Of a stretch of 64,000 nt of DNA, positions 1-12,889 are shown in pieces. Location: positions 11,411,855 to 11,475,854 of the forward strand of contig JAEMBT020000006.1 in NCBI GenBank assembly GCA_018873245.2, read 5' to 3'. Below the pieces are notes generated by a model, which saw only the letters and a program-made list of their open reading frames with translations, did not search any database and had not been told where the DNA came from. Each line of letters starts with the position of its first letter. The first letter of the stretch is position 1. Both the position numbers and the translations under genes were made by a program. The stretch comes from Archegozetes longisetosus (taxonomy: Eukaryota; Arthropoda; Arachnida; Sarcoptiformes; Trhypochthoniidae).

Positions 1-1298
1 GCATAAAAGGTAAGCTTCGAAGTTAAAAATATTTGAATTACAGAAAAGTTGATGTTCGGAGAAACGGGAGGATCACGTATAAAGGGGAGAAATGATCGAA
101 ATTTTGTGCCTGTATTACATTAGAGTTGTTATAACAGCTTTGGACAGCTCGGTCAATATGGACAATTCAGATGGAAGCAAATAAACGACTCGAAAAACAC
201 ACAACGGCTCACATAGAGAGACACTCATCATGACAACCTGATGCCATACTCAGTTGGATGTCTAACTGTTATAACTGATGATGGTCTCCAACTTTCATTT
301 GAAGTCTGACCACTCGAACGACAGTATCGACTACATTGTGTAACTTTCACTAACAAGTACTTCTAACGCCTAAAATAACAAAAACTCATTCCATTTAGTC
401 TCAACTCAGTATCAGTGACCATATTTTTGCAATGTTTGGATACACTCTTAAAAATAATAGTAACTTATATTCTAAGCTCCAAATCTTTGTTTCATAAATA
501 AAGTTTGTGAATCTGTTCAGAGATCAGTTTTGAGGAGTTACAGATATTTTGTTTGAAAAGTTTTATAATTAAAGTACGAAAACGAAAAGTTAATCAATTC
601 CTTCAGCAATAAGTCTGAATGATTGTTAGGTTTACGCAGAGTATTTTAGAGAGCAATTTCCGAAATTTTTCAGCAAACTTTATGAAGTGGTATGAGTTGA
701 GTAAAGCAGTAAAGCATATAATATTACAAATACAAGTTTAACTCAGTGTTCATTTGTGTATAGCTTAGCATTTTAATTATCTCATAAAACGTGCCTTCAC
801 TAAACTGGTTTCAGTTCTATCTTGTCCTTCTCTCCAATACTAAACTTAAGTTTCTAAAACTTCAGGCAAATAATAAGCTGTACTGTAAGCCAGTCTCTCA
901 TTGCCTCCAATATAAGTTTTCTGGTGAAGAGCAACTCGTGGGAATTTTGTCCACTGGAGCGGTACATCTTTGTTAGGACTTTTGTAAATTGAAACAGCCT
1001 TCAGGCTCTTTATGACCCTTAAATATTCTTGGACTGTCCCTTTGCTGGAAATTCTTCTAAAATGATTTTATAGTGCAATTCAACTTATGTTCCGATGATA
1101 TACTACGGGATTTAAATGTGAACCAGTGCTGGCTATATGTTAACCTTACATCGTTAATTACTATATCATGGCCTATACACTCACTTTAATTGCCCCTACA
1201 ATAAAATAATTTTAGAAAATTTTTCACTCACCAAAAAGAGACATTTCGAAATTATTTGGGATCATAAAAGCCCTAAAGGGTATCTCAGTTTACAAAAT

Positions 1299-1301
<3 letters not shown>

Positions 1302-1343
<42 letters not shown>
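1302..1343. repeat. (CT)n microsatellite
   Basis: An uninterrupted CT dinucleotide run of about 42 bases. Confidence 0.95.
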
Positions 1344-1346
<3 letters not shown>

Positions 1347-3438
1347 ATTTACAGCTTCCAGAAATAGAGAGTAAGATCAGAAGCGCTAGTGATGCAAATG
1401 AGTTATTGACTTGTTTTTGCATAAAACAGCATTTAGTTGTGATATAATTCTAAAGTGAACTATAATCATGCCTCAAAACATTAGCCGATCTGTGGAAACA
1501 GCTGCCATTCTTATAATCGCATTTTAGTTTCAATTTAGCACAAACTTAGCAAATTTCCTAATAGGCAAACAATTCGATCCTATGCATAAATGTGAGGATA
1601 GGGCAATGCAAACACTATTCTTCTCACTATTTTCAACTTTTGGTTCGACTTCTTTGCACAACTTAAAACCAAACCATACTTAATGATCAAACTTAAGTGA
1701 ATTAGAATTTTAGCCGCTTCTCTAAATATTGATCTCTATATTAGGAATATATCTGAACTGTGCTGGACTCTATCATCAATTTAATATATTTTAATTAATT
1801 TATAGTTTTTCATCATTATTTGCACCACAAGTTTTATTTATGATGATTGTTCGTAACCAGCAGTTGGTAAATGGTTTTATTGACACGATTCAAGGCTAAT
1901 TGTTGGTTCCTCTAAACTTTATGATATTTGGCATTAATAATTAAGTTTATAATCAGTGTTGAACAGTTGAGTATGTATTCACTTGGATTTGCATCAATCA
2001 TCTATCCCTAGCAACTCTCTTATTATTTTTCAACATATTGCACCCTATTTAATTGAATTTCACTCCAACGCCGATAGTTATTTCAGTAAAAAACAAAATT
2101 TAATTAAAGCTCAAACAAGTAGCTTGACTAACAGTCTGCAATTACGAATAGTATTGTTTGAATCGCGCTCATGTTCACATTAATTTGAGGCTGATAAAAG
2201 CATATCTCACCTAAACCTTAACTTATAAAGTATCATTTACGGGCGTGATCCACAACAATACCACTGGTAGTTGCGTATCGTAGTCCAAAACCCAATAATG
2301 TTGGTGCAGATTTTACATTAAAAAATCTTATATCATTTGTCTTTGATTTCATTAATGAAACTTATGCTTAAGAATTTGACATAAAGAATTTAAACTAGAG
2401 ACAAGAATAAGATAAAAATAAAAGCAAGAAAATTAAAACGATGTTTGGTTTAATCATCCCTAGACGTGTATCGACCATGCATTTTAAAGCATAAGTCAAA
2501 TCTTTGAGCTTTACTACGAAATGCTTAACAGTATTGTCACAAATCCCGTTCTGCGATAATACTTCGTTGGATTAAGTTTAGGTTAGGTATGCCTTAATCA
2601 GTAAAGCCTAACCTGAGCTTAATTTAAACATGAACGTGATTTTACAGCAATACTGCCGTACATTCCATACTAAAGCCAATTTCTGCCATCAAAAGTGACG
2701 AGCAAATGCCAATTTTGTTCTCATTTGATCGCTTAACCATCGATATAATACTAGTAATAGGAATGGTTTCATGTGACTTACGCCATTCATAATATGACAA
2801 ATTGTGAGTTCAAGTTCACGTGACAATAAAGAAGCTTTTAATATAACTCAACTTTGACTACAGTTTCATTGAAAGCTGGCTTATCAAATATTTTTTGACT
2901 TGATTCAATGATTAAATTAACTTTCCATAAATGTCAATCACAAAATCGGTTTTATAAGGCAAATAACTTTATTATGTTAAAAACTAGTCAACTCAAAATG
3001 CTGTCGAGCAGTTCAAAATTAATCCTATCGTTAAGGGGTTTTATGATTTTTGCAGCTGTAGTCAATGTTTGTATATTGAAAAATTGCGGAAATAAAAGCA
3101 GGGACTTTAGAGTTGGGGTATTGGCTACTGTTTGAATTCAATAAACTATACACTTTAGTACATCTGCAATTCTACTCTATCTTTTTTTAACTGTTTGACT
3201 CGAAAGCGTACACAATAATAAACAGATTATTATTATTATCGTGAAAACTGCCAAAAAGGGGAATTAAATCTATCGTTTCTCTGTTTAGCAGTTTTCTAAT
3301 TTTCTCTCTATCCCTATAGTGAGCTTATCGAGACATGAATAAAAAAGTTGTGTTCTCTAGTCTCAAAACTTTTTTGTTAATAAAACTTGTGAAGTGAAGT
3401 GAAAAGTAAAATCGCAATCTTGTTCCGATCAGAGAGAA

Positions 3439-3442
<4 letters not shown>

Positions 3443-3475
<33 letters not shown>
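3443..3475. repeat. (AG)n microsatellite
   Basis: An uninterrupted AG dinucleotide run of about 33 bases. Confidence 0.95.
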
Positions 3476-3478
<3 letters not shown>

Positions 3479-6400
3479 AGTACTACATGACAGAGATGTA
3501 CAAAATTAATGAATCGTAAGCTAGAGAAAAATTCACGATCAAAAAGTAATTATGTCTGTTTTTTATCAAATGTTTTATGTAAAAAATTTTAGGAAATCAA
3601 ATAGTAATTAAATTTCATTAAATACCATGACAACTACGTTTGAATAGACTTTTGGTTAAAATTGATAGAATCTAGACTAAGATAATTCAATTAAATCCAG
3701 TTTTATCGGTTTTAGAATATAATCATATAAAAACTATTACTCGCTATATTTTTTACTTATGCTTTTATGGTGTTAAGTCAGTGCTTATGAAAGTCAAACA
3801 AAACCATCGCAGAGTTGGCAGTAGAAAACAGTAGCTTTCACTCTAACTTCTGTGCCTCCTCCACTCAGATTCCTAAAAAGGTTTTGAAATTTAACCGCAC
3901 TTTATACCTGTAATACGAAAAGTACACAATGTATCAATAATTGCGCACAAAATCTGATGCTTGCTGGACTTATTCTTTTAGAACCTGATGCTAGTTCATG
4001 AATATTTAGCAAATTATGAGATAGCATTGAAAAATGCCATTGTTGAAGAGGAAACCAAATAAATTAGCTTAGAACCGCAAATCTCACCCCTGCAATAAGT
4101 CTGAAATTTAAAAACTAGTATGTATTCATTGAGATAATTGCTTGAGTTGTAACTGCAATAGTAGTTTTGAAAGTTATTTTCAAGTTTTAAACGATAAGCA
4201 TTATGTGCAATAACTATACAATGTTTATATGGCGTTGAAATAAACGATATAACAATAAAAGTGTGGTATAAACTGCACAATACTTTTGATATATCGATTC
4301 CGATATGTTTCTTATCCACTATTGTTACTTATCCAATATTGCATGATTATAGTCACTTGTGAACAGTCAAACAATACACAAGAGAGATATAAAGAGGGCA
4401 TTCAGTTTTGATTGCTTTATGGCTTATTGCTTTTGTAAGTGTACAAACGCTTCTCTGATCGTTTGATTGTTAATGTAAAAACAACTATCAAATTAAACGA
4501 AATCAAAATAAATATAGTGTACAACTGAGAACATGTCACAAATAATACCATATAAATTAGAAGTTCACAAAACTTTTCCAAGCAAGTATTGTTCCGTTAA
4601 TCCTAAAACAGAGATACATACATAAAAAATATCAAACGTTTGCTTCAAACACATTTCAAAGATTGCTTTTAACCAATGCATTTACTAGAGCTCAATAGAT
4701 TTCTGATCATTTTTTGACTTTATAATTAGTTTGAGGTTAAGTTTATGACGATGTTTATTACTCGGGCAACAGGGTAATAGGAATGTATTCAACTTATTAG
4801 TAATGAATGATAAAAATGCATGTTTAAAACGTATAATTGAAAAATGTGATCACTTTCTAAAATTTTGATGTGACACTTTGGTCAGTTATTGCTAAGTTAA
4901 AGCACACTACCATCACGCCGTCTATACAGAGGATCAATATGAACGAGAACCGTTGGAACGGAAGACCACATTTTTGAGAGTTTGATTCTATAATCCGTAT
5001 AAGTAAAAGAGTATGGTTTGCAACATAAAACCACATTCCGGTTAGTATTGTTCATCTCTTATGCCGAGCATTGGTTGGAAAGAGATTCTGTATACCTTAT
5101 GTTATGAAAGCACATACAATATAGTTATTCATTGTTTTTATTTCCGACTGCACTTCAATATCAATAGACTTTTTTAAAACAAGAATCGTAAGCAGAATTT
5201 GAAAAGTTTCAAATGTTATTCTTTGAGATCAAACGCACTGCTTATAGATCTAAATAAACAGAAAATTTTGAGCTTTTCCAATACAGTACAGAGAAAGTTG
5301 ATTTAGCTTAACTCCAAAATTGTATTATTTTTTAAGAAGTAAAGAATACAAACTTAAGAACAAAGTAAAAGAAGAAACACTCTATATGAATAAGAAACTT
5401 TGGTAAAAAGAATAACCAATTCAAACATTGGTCAGAGATTGAGTTAGCTCTAAATGTAGACTTCAACACAATTTAGTGACCAGTTGTTTGAATACTTTGA
5501 GAAATGGTTAAAATTTTGATATTACATAACTTCAAGTTCACAGAATATCTAAATTCTTCTTGGAAAGTGAACTTTTTTTTAGACTCAAAAATTAAAATAA
5601 CTCTTAATTGCAGAAATTAAATCACATAATCATTTGCAGATAGATTTAGTAGCAAATGCACAAAATCCTATTGGTTGTTTTGATTGAATTTTTCAAAGAA
5701 GGTTTCATTGGAAGCAAATAATTGCAAAATATTGTGCATGCAAGTTTTGCATATTTTAAGGATTGTTAAAAGAATAGCAAAGCCCAGTCTAAAGGGTCAC
5801 ATTTTTCCCCTTCCTTTCCTTTTTGTTATATTGCCACTGAATGAGAAGAGTCTTTTTATTACCAAACTTATGGACATTCTTGCGTTTTCTAAAAAAAGAG
5901 AAATTACAACTTTGTTCAGGCCGATAATCAAGCGAAAAGTTCCATAGAAGTTGAGCAAAACAAGACATCACATCCTTTTGTCACTTAGAACGTCACCTGC
6001 AAGAGTGGAAGAGTGGCAGATCGGGGACAAAAGTATCCTTAAATCACTTTACAACTTAATGGGGTCTTATAAGCTCCTGTCTGAAGACTACAGTAGCGAT
6101 TGGCAATGTCTCAATGATAAGCCTACTGAGCAATCTTTTCAACAGAAGCTTTTATGCTGATTATTTTGCCGACGCTCTTCTTTTGCAGTCTTTTTGATTT
6201 TACAGCTAGTTTTATAGCTTACCCATAATAAGTGCACAACTTTTAGAAGTTAATGCAATCACATTATTCATACATTTTAGTGTATGTACTCATCATTTTG
6301 AGGTACTATAAGGGTAGTAAACTTTAATGAATATTATTGCCCATTATCTCTCATAATATAGTAGTTTTTGTCTATTGTCAAAACTAACATCCTTTAAAAT

Positions 6401-7779
6401 GTCTCTATTTTTCTAATGACAGTCACCATTCACATAACAATTGCACCAAAAAATAGTTAACCCATAAGTACTTGTAAATTAATTAATGCAACTATTATTT
6501 AATCACAGTAAAGATTGTAAGATAAATACCTAGATTTAATTATTGAAGTTCTGACAAATAAAACTTTTATTACTTCACTTATACTTCAAAAGTCATACAA
6601 TACTATTTGTGCGAAACCAGTTTAAAGATATTAATAGTTGTGTTTAGTAAACAGATTTTATATGATTTTCAGTTCACTAATTGGATGAGAAATCAATTAA
6701 AAATTTGCAACCAATCGATAAAATGCGAGTACTTTCAAATTAATCCATATTCTATCGTATGCAAATCCAATTGAAAATAGACTCAAAATAAACTTCAATT
6801 TAGGACAAAGTTTTAGTGCTGTTCAATAAAATTCTTTTATAACTTTATGCTAAGTTATATCAAATGATTAGAATTTATTGTTAAGTAATAAAAGCTTAAA
6901 TTTAAGGTAAAATTTACTTCAAAAATTTATTGATTTTGGCAAAATAATTAGACTGGACTAGCTTTTAGAATTTCCACACAATAATTTGCAAAACCAAAAT
7001 TATGATAGAATTTATTGATTCTTTGTCGCTGAACCAATGCTAAAGGAATCACTTTTTCTCGCCTATTCGATAGTATGTGCCAATAGTAATACCATCTCTA
7101 ATCATCTCGATTCGTACAAATTCTTGAAACAAGTTTAGATCTTTACGTAACTTACGAGGAGATACCGAGGTGGCTGATTTAACCTACTCATCATATATCT
7201 TGGAAGCATGGCTTAAGTTGTGTGTATTCCGTACAATTTTTTTGCTCGTGAGCTCTGACTTGCCCGCAATCGGATACGCAAAAGTAATATCATATGGAAA
7301 TAAAGCCTTGCATTACTGTAAGTTTTGTCTCAAACGAATGTAACATCTTGAATACTTAATGACGGGTATGTCGAGGCTCATAAACAATAAATTATACGGG
7401 ATATACACAACTTGAGACATCCTTTCGGATGATGAAGCAAGAATAGAATTAGCCCATGATTCCCACTTTCCTGGTTAGTATCAAATTAAACTTCGAATAT
7501 ATTGAGTCGAACTTATAGACCAGACTCTAGTTAATCAAACTTTTCTTAAGTCTTAAAAAGTAAAGTATAATGAATGTAAACTTCACTTGAATGTCAAAAC
7601 TAAAAAGAACTTTTGATTTGTTGTTTGAATTCTTCAAAATTACACGTAAATAGAGTTTATGTATGTTATAATCAGTGAGACGAGGAAAAATTTGAACTCT
7701 AACATAGAGTGATCCTTATGAAATCTTTTATATGCAAAATTATGAAAAATTTTGTGTCCCAGGAGTTCGACCATTTTGA

Positions 7780-8078
7780 TTCATAACTCGACGAATACAT
7801 TCGACATAGTGGATACTTGAGTATAAATTTCTGGTATATTAGGTTGATTACGTTAGATATAATTCCCATCAAACCCATATGTTATCTTCATTCCTTTAGA
7901 TAGTTGAGTCCATCAGAATCTCTACATAGGCATCTTTACCGCCATCTATGATACCAGCGCAGAGCATGGTATACTTGACAATACCATTATAACCTAACTC
8001 CTGGAGCATATCCTTACAAAAACTTATCAGTTAACATTATAGGCACAAAAACCATTTGTTGCTACTTGTTTAGGGCCA
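7780..8078 (-). pseudogene. Serine-protease exon pseudogene
   Basis: Read on the minus strand this stretch aligns base for base, with many substitutions and small indels, to the second exon of the trypsin-like protease at 51443-51771. Matching landmarks are the C-terminal region (ATACTTGAGTATAAAT on +), the CAGCGCAGAG segment and the cysteine-rich middle. The frame is broken by several stops, and the bases for the active-site serine region are altered. Only the second exon is recognisable. I infer a partial duplicate of the same local family that has decayed; I saw no poly(A) tail that would indicate a retrocopy. Confidence 0.75.
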
Positions 8079-9918
8079 ATTAGATTGAGAGTTGAAAGAA
8101 TAGCTAGTTGTCTGATAAGAGTCTATGAATCGACAAATTATTGAAAAAATTTTTTAGAAGGAAGACTCACTTTGAGTGAGAGCTCATTTGAATATTTTTC
8201 ACATTACGATGAGATCAGATACTAGATTATGTTTTTTTTGTGGAATCGCCAATTTTTGTTGCGAATCACGCTCTGCATTAATACTTTACAGGTTTAAGCT
8301 TAGGCTAGGCACAGTTAGTATTACCCAACTTTAACTTAACAGAAATATGATCGAGATTTGCAACAATGTGTGGGGGATTCTATAGTAAAGCTGGATTATT
8401 AGTGAAAATTAAATTATCTCTTCGGTCAATATGAATGCGAAGAATTTTATTTGAATCAGAGAAAATATAACTTCAATTTATTTGGAGATTGATATGTTTT
8501 GGTTTTCTACTGAATGTCATTATATAATGTTACAGAATATGTTGGTATGTGAGCTACCTTAACTTATTACTATAGTGAATCTAATCGGGAATAGATAAAT
8601 ATTAGCACGCCATAATAATACGTGTAAGCATTTTATAAGAGCCATTTTAAACTTTTTAAGTGCTTAAGTGATATTTTTTCAACTCATAGTGTTCTCGTAT
8701 TTCGAGTAGTTGATGTGTGAAGAGCAAAAATCAGATACCTGGCCTCTATTTTCATGTTTAAAAAGCTCTAATGGTGATAGACTTGAAATCTATTGTGAGA
8801 CTCTCTGTAATGGAGTGAGAAATCTGACTATTGCTCTTCAGGTATCATTCGCTATGAGTTGGCATATGTATGAAATTTTGAATTTTTGACGTAAAAAAAT
8901 TAATAAAAATCAACGATATCGATTCTTGCAGCTTTATCATTCAGTTATCAATCGATAATAGAAATAATTAACGTTTATGTGCTCTAAACAAGTGAATTTT
9001 CATAATTTTATTAACCCTTTGGCCATCTGATGATCTCTCGTACGATTACCTCTCGTTTCTAGTCTTTAAAACTACTCGATTTTTTAATAACCTTAGGGCG
9101 GAATTAGATAATTTAGTGAAATTTTATAATGATATCTATCGGTCAATAAATTCTCGGCCTAACACCTTTCCTGATATTTTCGAATGCTGATCTTGATAGT
9201 GAAAATGGAGCCGTGTCTCATGACATCTCATGTTAAAAATTGATTGATTTCTAATGGTAGTAATAAAATTACAAACTGTTAAAGAAGTAGTATCAAGATA
9301 TTGGCCTAAAAGAAAAGAGAAAAAGAAAAAATTCTTATAAGAAAACCTCAATTCTCAACAACCGATTTTGATGAAATTGGGTACATATACTAAGTTGAGG
9401 GCCCCAAACACGAATATAATAATAACTTTTCCCCAATCGAAAAAATATCGTCTTAAAAAAGTTTTTATTGGTATGGCTAATACACTATACACTATACAAT
9501 ACAATACAACTTTAATGGCAGGGAAAATGAAAATGAAAATTAATAAAAAATCATTTAATGAAAAAAAACTCCCTACATATTGACTTCAGTAGATTCATGA
9601 GAAGAATTATATAAAATACCTAGGGCCTTATTGAATACAAAATAACTTGTAAGAAATTCTAGTTTAATTTTAATTGAATTTTACAGAAATTTTAGTGGTG
9701 TAGCATACAAGTATATAGAAATTTCTATAATTCACTATGAAATTTTTCTAGAATACATTTCTAGAATATTCTATTGCTTCCAGATTTTTAAGGAATTTCT
9801 CGAAAATTCATAAATTATATGCAATATTAATATTTTCTGAGGAAACTATATTATCAATAAAAAGTTCCCTAACTTAAGTTATGAGCATCTCAAATCCTCT
9901 GTAATAAAACACCACGTT
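8079..9918. other. Non-coding stretch with a structured inverted repeat
   Basis: I see no gene. It contains a diverged second copy of the 2.6-kb dispersed repeat (about 8260-8400) and the long-stem hairpin described separately at 8719-8839. The remainder is AT-rich single-copy-looking sequence. Confidence 0.55.
8719..8839. repeat. Long-stem inverted repeat with nested hairpins
   Basis: 18-base arms (GAAGAGCAAAAATCAGAT at 8719-8736 and its near-perfect inverse at 8822-8839) enclose about 85 bases. Inside is a short stem around CTTGAAA flanked by ATAGA and TCTAT, and a GAGACTCTC/GGAGTGAGA pairing. The shape recalls a cloverleaf, but no tRNA B-box was found. It could be a small MITE or a structured RNA locus. 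Confidence 0.5.
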
Positions 9919-11709
9919 TCAGAGAAGGAGCATTAATCTTATCAATGATGAGAATTTGATGTCACCAAGCAATAAGAGAGCAACGGATGAATACCAACAG
10001 TCACCATCTCCTGGTATATGCAAAAACTTGAGATGACCAAACAAGGCTTTCGGGAATAATCTATAAGCAGATCCATCTTTTTGAAGCGATACGAAGTCAA
10101 CGAATGGTAGATCTTTAACTCTCATAATACTCAACAACCGATTAACACGTGAAAGTTCATGATCGTGAATTCTAATAGAAACATCGACTTTAAATAATAT
10201 TCATGAACATTGATTCTTTTTACCTATGGTAAATAGCACGCGATGAATTGAACTGATTATATGTAATAATCATATCTTCAATAACATTTTCGATGTATTC
10301 TAAGAGAAAATCATAGCTTTCATCATAAGCGATGCTTATTTGTATTGTGAGATTCAAATGTGGGGAAGGATCAGTTGAAGTTGACTTTTCAAAATCCAAC
10401 CCACAAGAGCCATATTCAGATTCATTTGAAGAATTTGCATAGCTTGTATTTGTTATTGGAATAAAACCAAAATTTGGCAACACACCTGAAACCATAGATT
10501 CATTTGGTTGGCTTTTACTTTTGTGTGAAGCTGGGGAAACCATTACATATCTATATATTTATTATCAGCATGACTTGAGAAGCAAAAAAGTCTCAAGCCA
10601 CACCCACCTCCGGCCACTTCTAAGCTCCGCCCACCAAAAAATTTTTAGCCACCCACCAAAATTTTCTTATATTTTTATCTAAATGTACTGTTTAAAAATA
10701 TGCAAGCGGATTCTCAAAATTCCTTCTGTGGACGAAGTTATAAACGTTCAAATTTCGATTTTTCAAAATGTTGACTGGCTTTTACTTTCCGTAAAGCTTG
10801 TGTAGCAATTACATTTATATATATTTGTTATCAGCATGACATGAAAAATAAAAGCCTGAAGCCACGCCCACCTCCGACCACTTCTAAGCTCCGCCCACCA
10901 ACAAAATTTTAAGTCACACCCACCAAATTTTTCTTAAATTTCTATCTTAATATACTATTTAAGAATATGCAATCGGATTCTCGAAATTCCTACTGTGGGC
11001 GAAACTATGAATTTTCAAAATTCGATATTCCAATAGTAACTAGGACATCATTTATGTCTAGTTTTTCATGTTTACTTATTCACTATCTGTAAACGCGTCC
11101 AACTCTAAGACCGCACAGAAGAGCGTAGAGGAGGTTCAAGGAACGTACAAGAGGATTGGGCTCTTTTTTGATTCTACGAAGATCTGAAAACCAGGTGTTT
11201 ACTGCCGGGTTAACGACACCATTGCAAGTTTTATCCCTACAACGGTATCGATAACCCAGAGCACCTTCATCATCAGTTCTTCAAAGACTTCCTCTACACT
11301 TTCGACATTTGAAAAGCTCAGGGTTATCGGGTGGAATCAGCAACCCTATAACCCTGGGCTTTCAATAACAATTTCGTCGGACCAGCCGAAAACTAATTTG
11401 AAATTAGATAAGAACAAATTATCAAACTCTATATTAATATCATTAACACTATTTAAACTATTCAAAACTAACATTACTTAAATTAATTAAACTGGTATTT
11501 GTTATATTAGAATGACTAGAATCATTCTGACCAGTAGAATGAATTGAATAACTAGAATCAATGTCGGCTAGTTGTGGGTGAGAGCGTTCTGAAAAGAACG
11601 TTTTAGAACTCTCACTCACACTAAGCCGACGGTTCGCCAACGGTAAAGTACTATCAGATGAGTCACAGGGACGCTTCTTAGGTCGGCCACGTTTACTCTG
11701 GTCCTCCAT
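9919..11709 (-). pseudogene. Decayed transposon-type gene: AT-hook, zinc ribbon, OTU-like
   Basis: Three minus-strand coding segments look like one broken gene. The first (11709-11458) opens MEDQSKRGRPKKRP, an AT-hook, followed by a Ser/Asn-rich tail. The second (about 11340-11100) shows a zinc ribbon (FKCRKCRG, then GYRYRCRDKTC and VNTWFSDLRRIKK), the pattern of the N-terminus of ISXO2/Merlin-like transposases, interrupted by a stop. The third (10543-10220) joins through a likely 53-nt intron to 10137-9919, where HIPGDGDCWYSS matches the catalytic-cysteine loop of OTU-type proteases. Spacing, stops and repeat DNA between segments point to a dead mobile-element gene. That the three segments belong together is inference. 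Confidence 0.45.
10508..11040. repeat. Tandem pair of ~266-bp repeats
   Basis: Two head-to-tail copies, recognised by TTATCAGCATGAC at 10562 and 10828 (period 266). Each contains CCACGCCCACCTCCG-like and CTAAGCTCCGCCCACC segments and the same downstream 150 bases. The first copy overlaps the start of the OTU-like reading frame. CCACGCCCAC-rich relatives occur at 11.9-12.1, 38.7-39.9 and 49.9-50.2 kb. Confidence 0.85.
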
Positions 11710-12889
11710 CGCTGTTTATTGTATGATGATTACTTGGAATAACCTAGTGAAATAATTTTTCTAATTTATTAACAGATTTATTGAAGATATTATTATTATC
11801 TGAATTCTAAGAGGGAGGTGAGAATAGTAAGCTCTGTCCACTCAGCTTAGGCTCAAACATTAATTAATATTCAAACGGACGTATTTAATGAACGGACGGA
11901 TGTGGCTAGTATAAGTTTATATATTTCGATTCGGCTCATTGAATACTATAGATTAGACTCATAACATGGTTTTTGCGATGCCCTGCCCAGTCAGTATTCA
12001 ACGATAAGTTAATTATAAAAAAGTGGCCGTATCTCTTGAATGGGTGGGCGTAACTTCAAAAAATTTCAGATTTCGCTTTGTCTCGGCGAGTACTATCGAT
12101 TTTTATGGGGCCACGCCGACTTACTCCTTCTTAATCCCTTTGAGATATTCTTTGTTTTAAAATTTACGTGCACTACGGAATGAATACAAAATCTACAACA
12201 TTTCTACCATAAAATTAATTAAATCTCTTTCGTGATTTTGCAGCATTGAGTAGCTTGAGTCATCTTTGACATGATTGTAAAATTCGGAACAAGAAATTAA
12301 TGGCGAGCAATTTCAATAGATTAAAATAGCTTAGAATTAATATACACTGAAATTTTAATAAGATAAAGCATTTGTGATAGAAGTATTTATTAATTCAGCT
12401 CAAATTTGGACGTATATTCCTCCTACTTCTGTATCACTAATTATATCAATGTCTATGTCATCACTTCTTTCACTTCGAGAACTCATTTCAAAAGTTTGAT
12501 TAGAATTTAATATTAATATCAAATCTAAACAAACTTGAATCTAATTTTAAAATCAATATTCAATAATTATTTTCAGTTTTCCTATAAAAAACCGACATCA
12601 ATTATCATACTAAGCATAAAGGCATTTGATATCACTTTTAACGTTTTATATATATGTCGCATTGCATATGTTTAGGGTTATAGCTTTAAGATATAAATAA
12701 TTTTATAAAACATTTCAATAGACAGAAAGTTTGAAAACAGTGCTCGAGCACCGAGCACTGACCACCAAAATTTTCCCAAGCACGCTCATTATTGTCAATA
12801 GATCATAAGCTTAAAATTCAATTCTAGACTTATTTCAACGTATAAAATTTTTAAAAAGCGACATTATCTTAGGAGACATTATTTTCGGC

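Larger units (their letters stand above)
1..7779. other. Gene-poor AT-rich region
   Basis: I see no credible coding region here on either strand. The longest open frames are about 100 codons, low in complexity and without family motifs. The region holds two simple repeats and a diverged dispersed repeat near 2545-2680 that reappears near 8260-8400. It could be intergenic or a long intron of a gene outside the window. Confidence 0.6.

Noticed and set aside
4014..4319. 101-codon minus frame
   Set aside because: Low-complexity composition, no family motifs and no splice partners; likely chance in AT-rich DNA.
8719..8839. Serine tRNA gene
   Set aside because: The anticodon-like loop is present but the GTTCGAATC-type T-arm and acceptor pairing of a tRNA are not.
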